Shown one piece after another: positions 4,604 to 5,766 of a stretch of DNA of 5,766 bases. Position numbers and translations under genes: made by a program. Source of the stretch: an uncultured Clostridia bacterium (GTDB taxonomy: Bacteria; Bacillota; Clostridia; Oscillospirales; Acutalibacteraceae); contig CAMBNE010000083.1 in the NCBI GenBank assembly GCA_945868935.1, positions 1 to 5,766 on the forward strand, read 5' to 3'. Each line of letters starts with the position of its first letter. The stretch's first letter is position 1. Below the pieces are notes generated by a model. The model ran no database searches and had not been told where the DNA came from. It was given only the letters and a program-made list of their open reading frames with translations.

Positions 4604-5766
4604 ATGAAAAAGCTATCAGTCAAAAAAATATGCGCAGTAGTTTTATCTGCTGTCCTATTGACTTCAACAATCAGCGGTCTAACTGTTTCGGCGGCTGAGG
4701 AAACGCCGCTGATTCTGGGAGATGCTAATCTTGACGGCTCGGTTTCTATAGCCGACGCTACCGAAATTCAGAAATATCTTGCAGAAAGCGCCGATTTCGG
4801 CATAAAGCAGGAGGTTGTTTCAAATGTGGACAACACAGAAATCAACATTAATTCCGTAACACTGATTCAGAAATACCTTTCGGGATATGAAACAAAATTA
4901 TCAATCGGTCAGCCAATTGACGAGGGCGAGGACGGCATAATTATTGAGAAAACCACAAAGCTGAATATGCCTGCTGTTATGGAAGGCATTTTAGAAGAAT
5001 ACCAAAAAGTTTATTATTCCACAAAGTACAATGACATTCCGTTTATCGAAGTAAATGACAGTTTAAGCTTTTTCAGAGATTTTCTTGAAAAGTCTGACTT
5101 AAATATTGAAGCTTCAGACAACGGAAACATTGTTATATGCACAATCGGCGACGACCTGACGGCTGAATTTAATTATTCCGAAAAATACATAGAATTCAGC
5201 GACTATGACCTTTTCATCACCAAAAAAGACGGTCTGCCTATGGATCTGATTGAACAAAACGAAAGCAAATCAACCTCCGACGAGCCTGTTATGTTTTTAA
5301 GAAGTCCTTACGACCACTATTACAGCGGTGATCCGATAAGAATCAGTCTTGAGGACTATTCAATACCAATACTTAAAGATAACGGAAAGCTCTTTATCCC
5401 CCTGTCAACTTTTAATGATATTTTTATTTCGCAAACAGAATATGTGTTAGTTTCAATTGATGAACATCTATTCCTTTATAATCAAAGAATAATAATGGAT
5501 ACATCAGATGAGCTTACTCAGCTGTATTATTCCATTGAGCCGAAGGAAACCCTTTCGGAAGAAATGACAAAATTCAATTACAACGAGCTTTGTCTTAATC
5601 TTGATTTGCGCTACGGTCTTAAAGACACTCATAAAATCAAGGATTTCGACAGTTACCTAAACAGAATGGGCTTAAAGAAGGAATATCTGTCAGGAAACGT
5701 ATACAGAATAGATAAGGCAAATATACAGCTTTCAACTGCGTGCTTTGCTGATTTTCACAGCACATA
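4604..5766 (+). CDS. Secreted dockerin type I protein with S41 peptidase-like N-terminal region (partial, runs off window end)
   Basis: The first 387 codons are open, with no stop before the window ends. Residues 1-30 form a Sec signal peptide (MKKLSVKKIC, then a hydrophobic core and VSA-AEE as likely cleavage site). Residues 38-95 are a dockerin. The first repeat has a good calcium loop (D40, N42, D44, S46, S48, D51) followed by IQKYL. The second also ends IQKYL (88-92), but its loop is one residue short and lacks the final Asp (S84). Residues about 130-300 contain D-N-G-K-L-F-I-P-L-S-T-F, like stalk domains of the copper amine oxidase N-terminal type. Residues about 325-387 (FNYNELCLNLDLRYGLKDTHK, then FADFHST) resemble the start of S41 peptidase domains in Ruminococcus-like proteins. 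I infer an extracellular, possibly cellulosome-attached peptidase; catalytic Ser and Lys would lie beyond the window. GAGGA at 4593-4597 supports the ATG. AT-rich codons (TTA, ATA) are more frequent than in ffh. Confidence 0.82.
   Translation, partial: MKKLSVKKICAVVLSAVLLTSTISGLTVSAAEETPLILGDANLDGSVSIADATEIQKYLAESADFGIKQEVVSNVDNTEININSVTLIQKYLSGYETKLSIGQPIDEGEDGIIIEKTTKLNMPAVMEGILEEYQKVYYSTKYNDIPFIEVNDSLSFFRDFLEKSDLNIEASDNGNIVICTIGDDLTAEFNYSEKYIEFSDYDLFITKKDGLPMDLIEQNESKSTSDEPVMFLRSPYDHYYSGDPIRISLEDYSIPILKDNGKLFIPLSTFNDIFISQTEYVLVSIDEHLFLYNQRIIMDTSDELTQLYYSIEPKETLSEEMTKFNYNELCLNLDLRYGLKDTHKIKDFDSYLNRMGLKKEYLSGNVYRIDKANIQLSTACFADFHST

Noticed and set aside
1..5766. CRISPR arrays, insertion sequences, tRNA or rRNA genes, SRP RNA, toxin-antitoxin or phage-defence genes
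   Set aside because: Looked for on both strands; no regularly spaced repeats, transposase motifs, cloverleaf-like sequence or defence-type domains were seen. The genes are conserved housekeeping genes plus one secreted protein.

Overview
The window looks like a chromosomal segment of a low-to-moderate GC Gram-positive bacterium of the class Clostridia. The best guess is Ruminococcus or a relative in the Oscillospirales. This rests on the two housekeeping gene neighbourhoods (phoH-ybeY-dgkA and ylxM-ffh-rpsP-khpA), the strong purine-rich ribosome binding sites, and a secreted protein that carries a type I dockerin. Placement below class level is inference.

Minus strand, 1-1723: phoH, ybeY and a dgkA gene cut by the window edge are read leftwards as one tightly spaced group. 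They encode a PhoH-family ATPase, an rRNA-maturation endonuclease and a membrane lipid kinase. A good extended -10 promoter lies just upstream of phoH. The annotated phoH start is doubtful: the only strong Shine-Dalgarno sequence lies about 37 bases before the first ATG, and the reading frame stays open between them.

Divergent intergenic region, about 1775-2138: this AT-rich stretch holds the phoH promoter on the minus strand and a perfect-consensus promoter (TTGACA, 17 bases, TATAAT) on the plus strand. An inverted repeat with GTGTAAAG/CTTTACAC arms begins at the predicted transcription start of the plus-strand promoter. A related, weaker GTGTAA/TTACAC pair lies about 130 bases upstream. No gene is visible in this stretch.

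Plus strand, 2139-4482: ylxM, ffh, rpsP and khpA form a compact operon for protein targeting and translation. It ends in a clean intrinsic terminator right after khpA, so the rimM-trmD-rplS genes that often follow in Firmicutes are not joined to it here.

Plus strand, 4604-5766: a separate, more AT-rich gene begins and runs off the end of the window. It encodes a secreted protein with a signal peptide, a dockerin whose second repeat is degenerate, and a region resembling the N-terminal part of S41-type peptidases found in gut Ruminococcus-like bacteria. The catalytic part lies outside the window.

No mobile element, CRISPR array, tRNA, rRNA or convincing new multi-gene system is visible. The points most worth a second look are the phoH start, the inverted repeats upstream of ylxM-ffh, and the dockerin-bearing putative peptidase.
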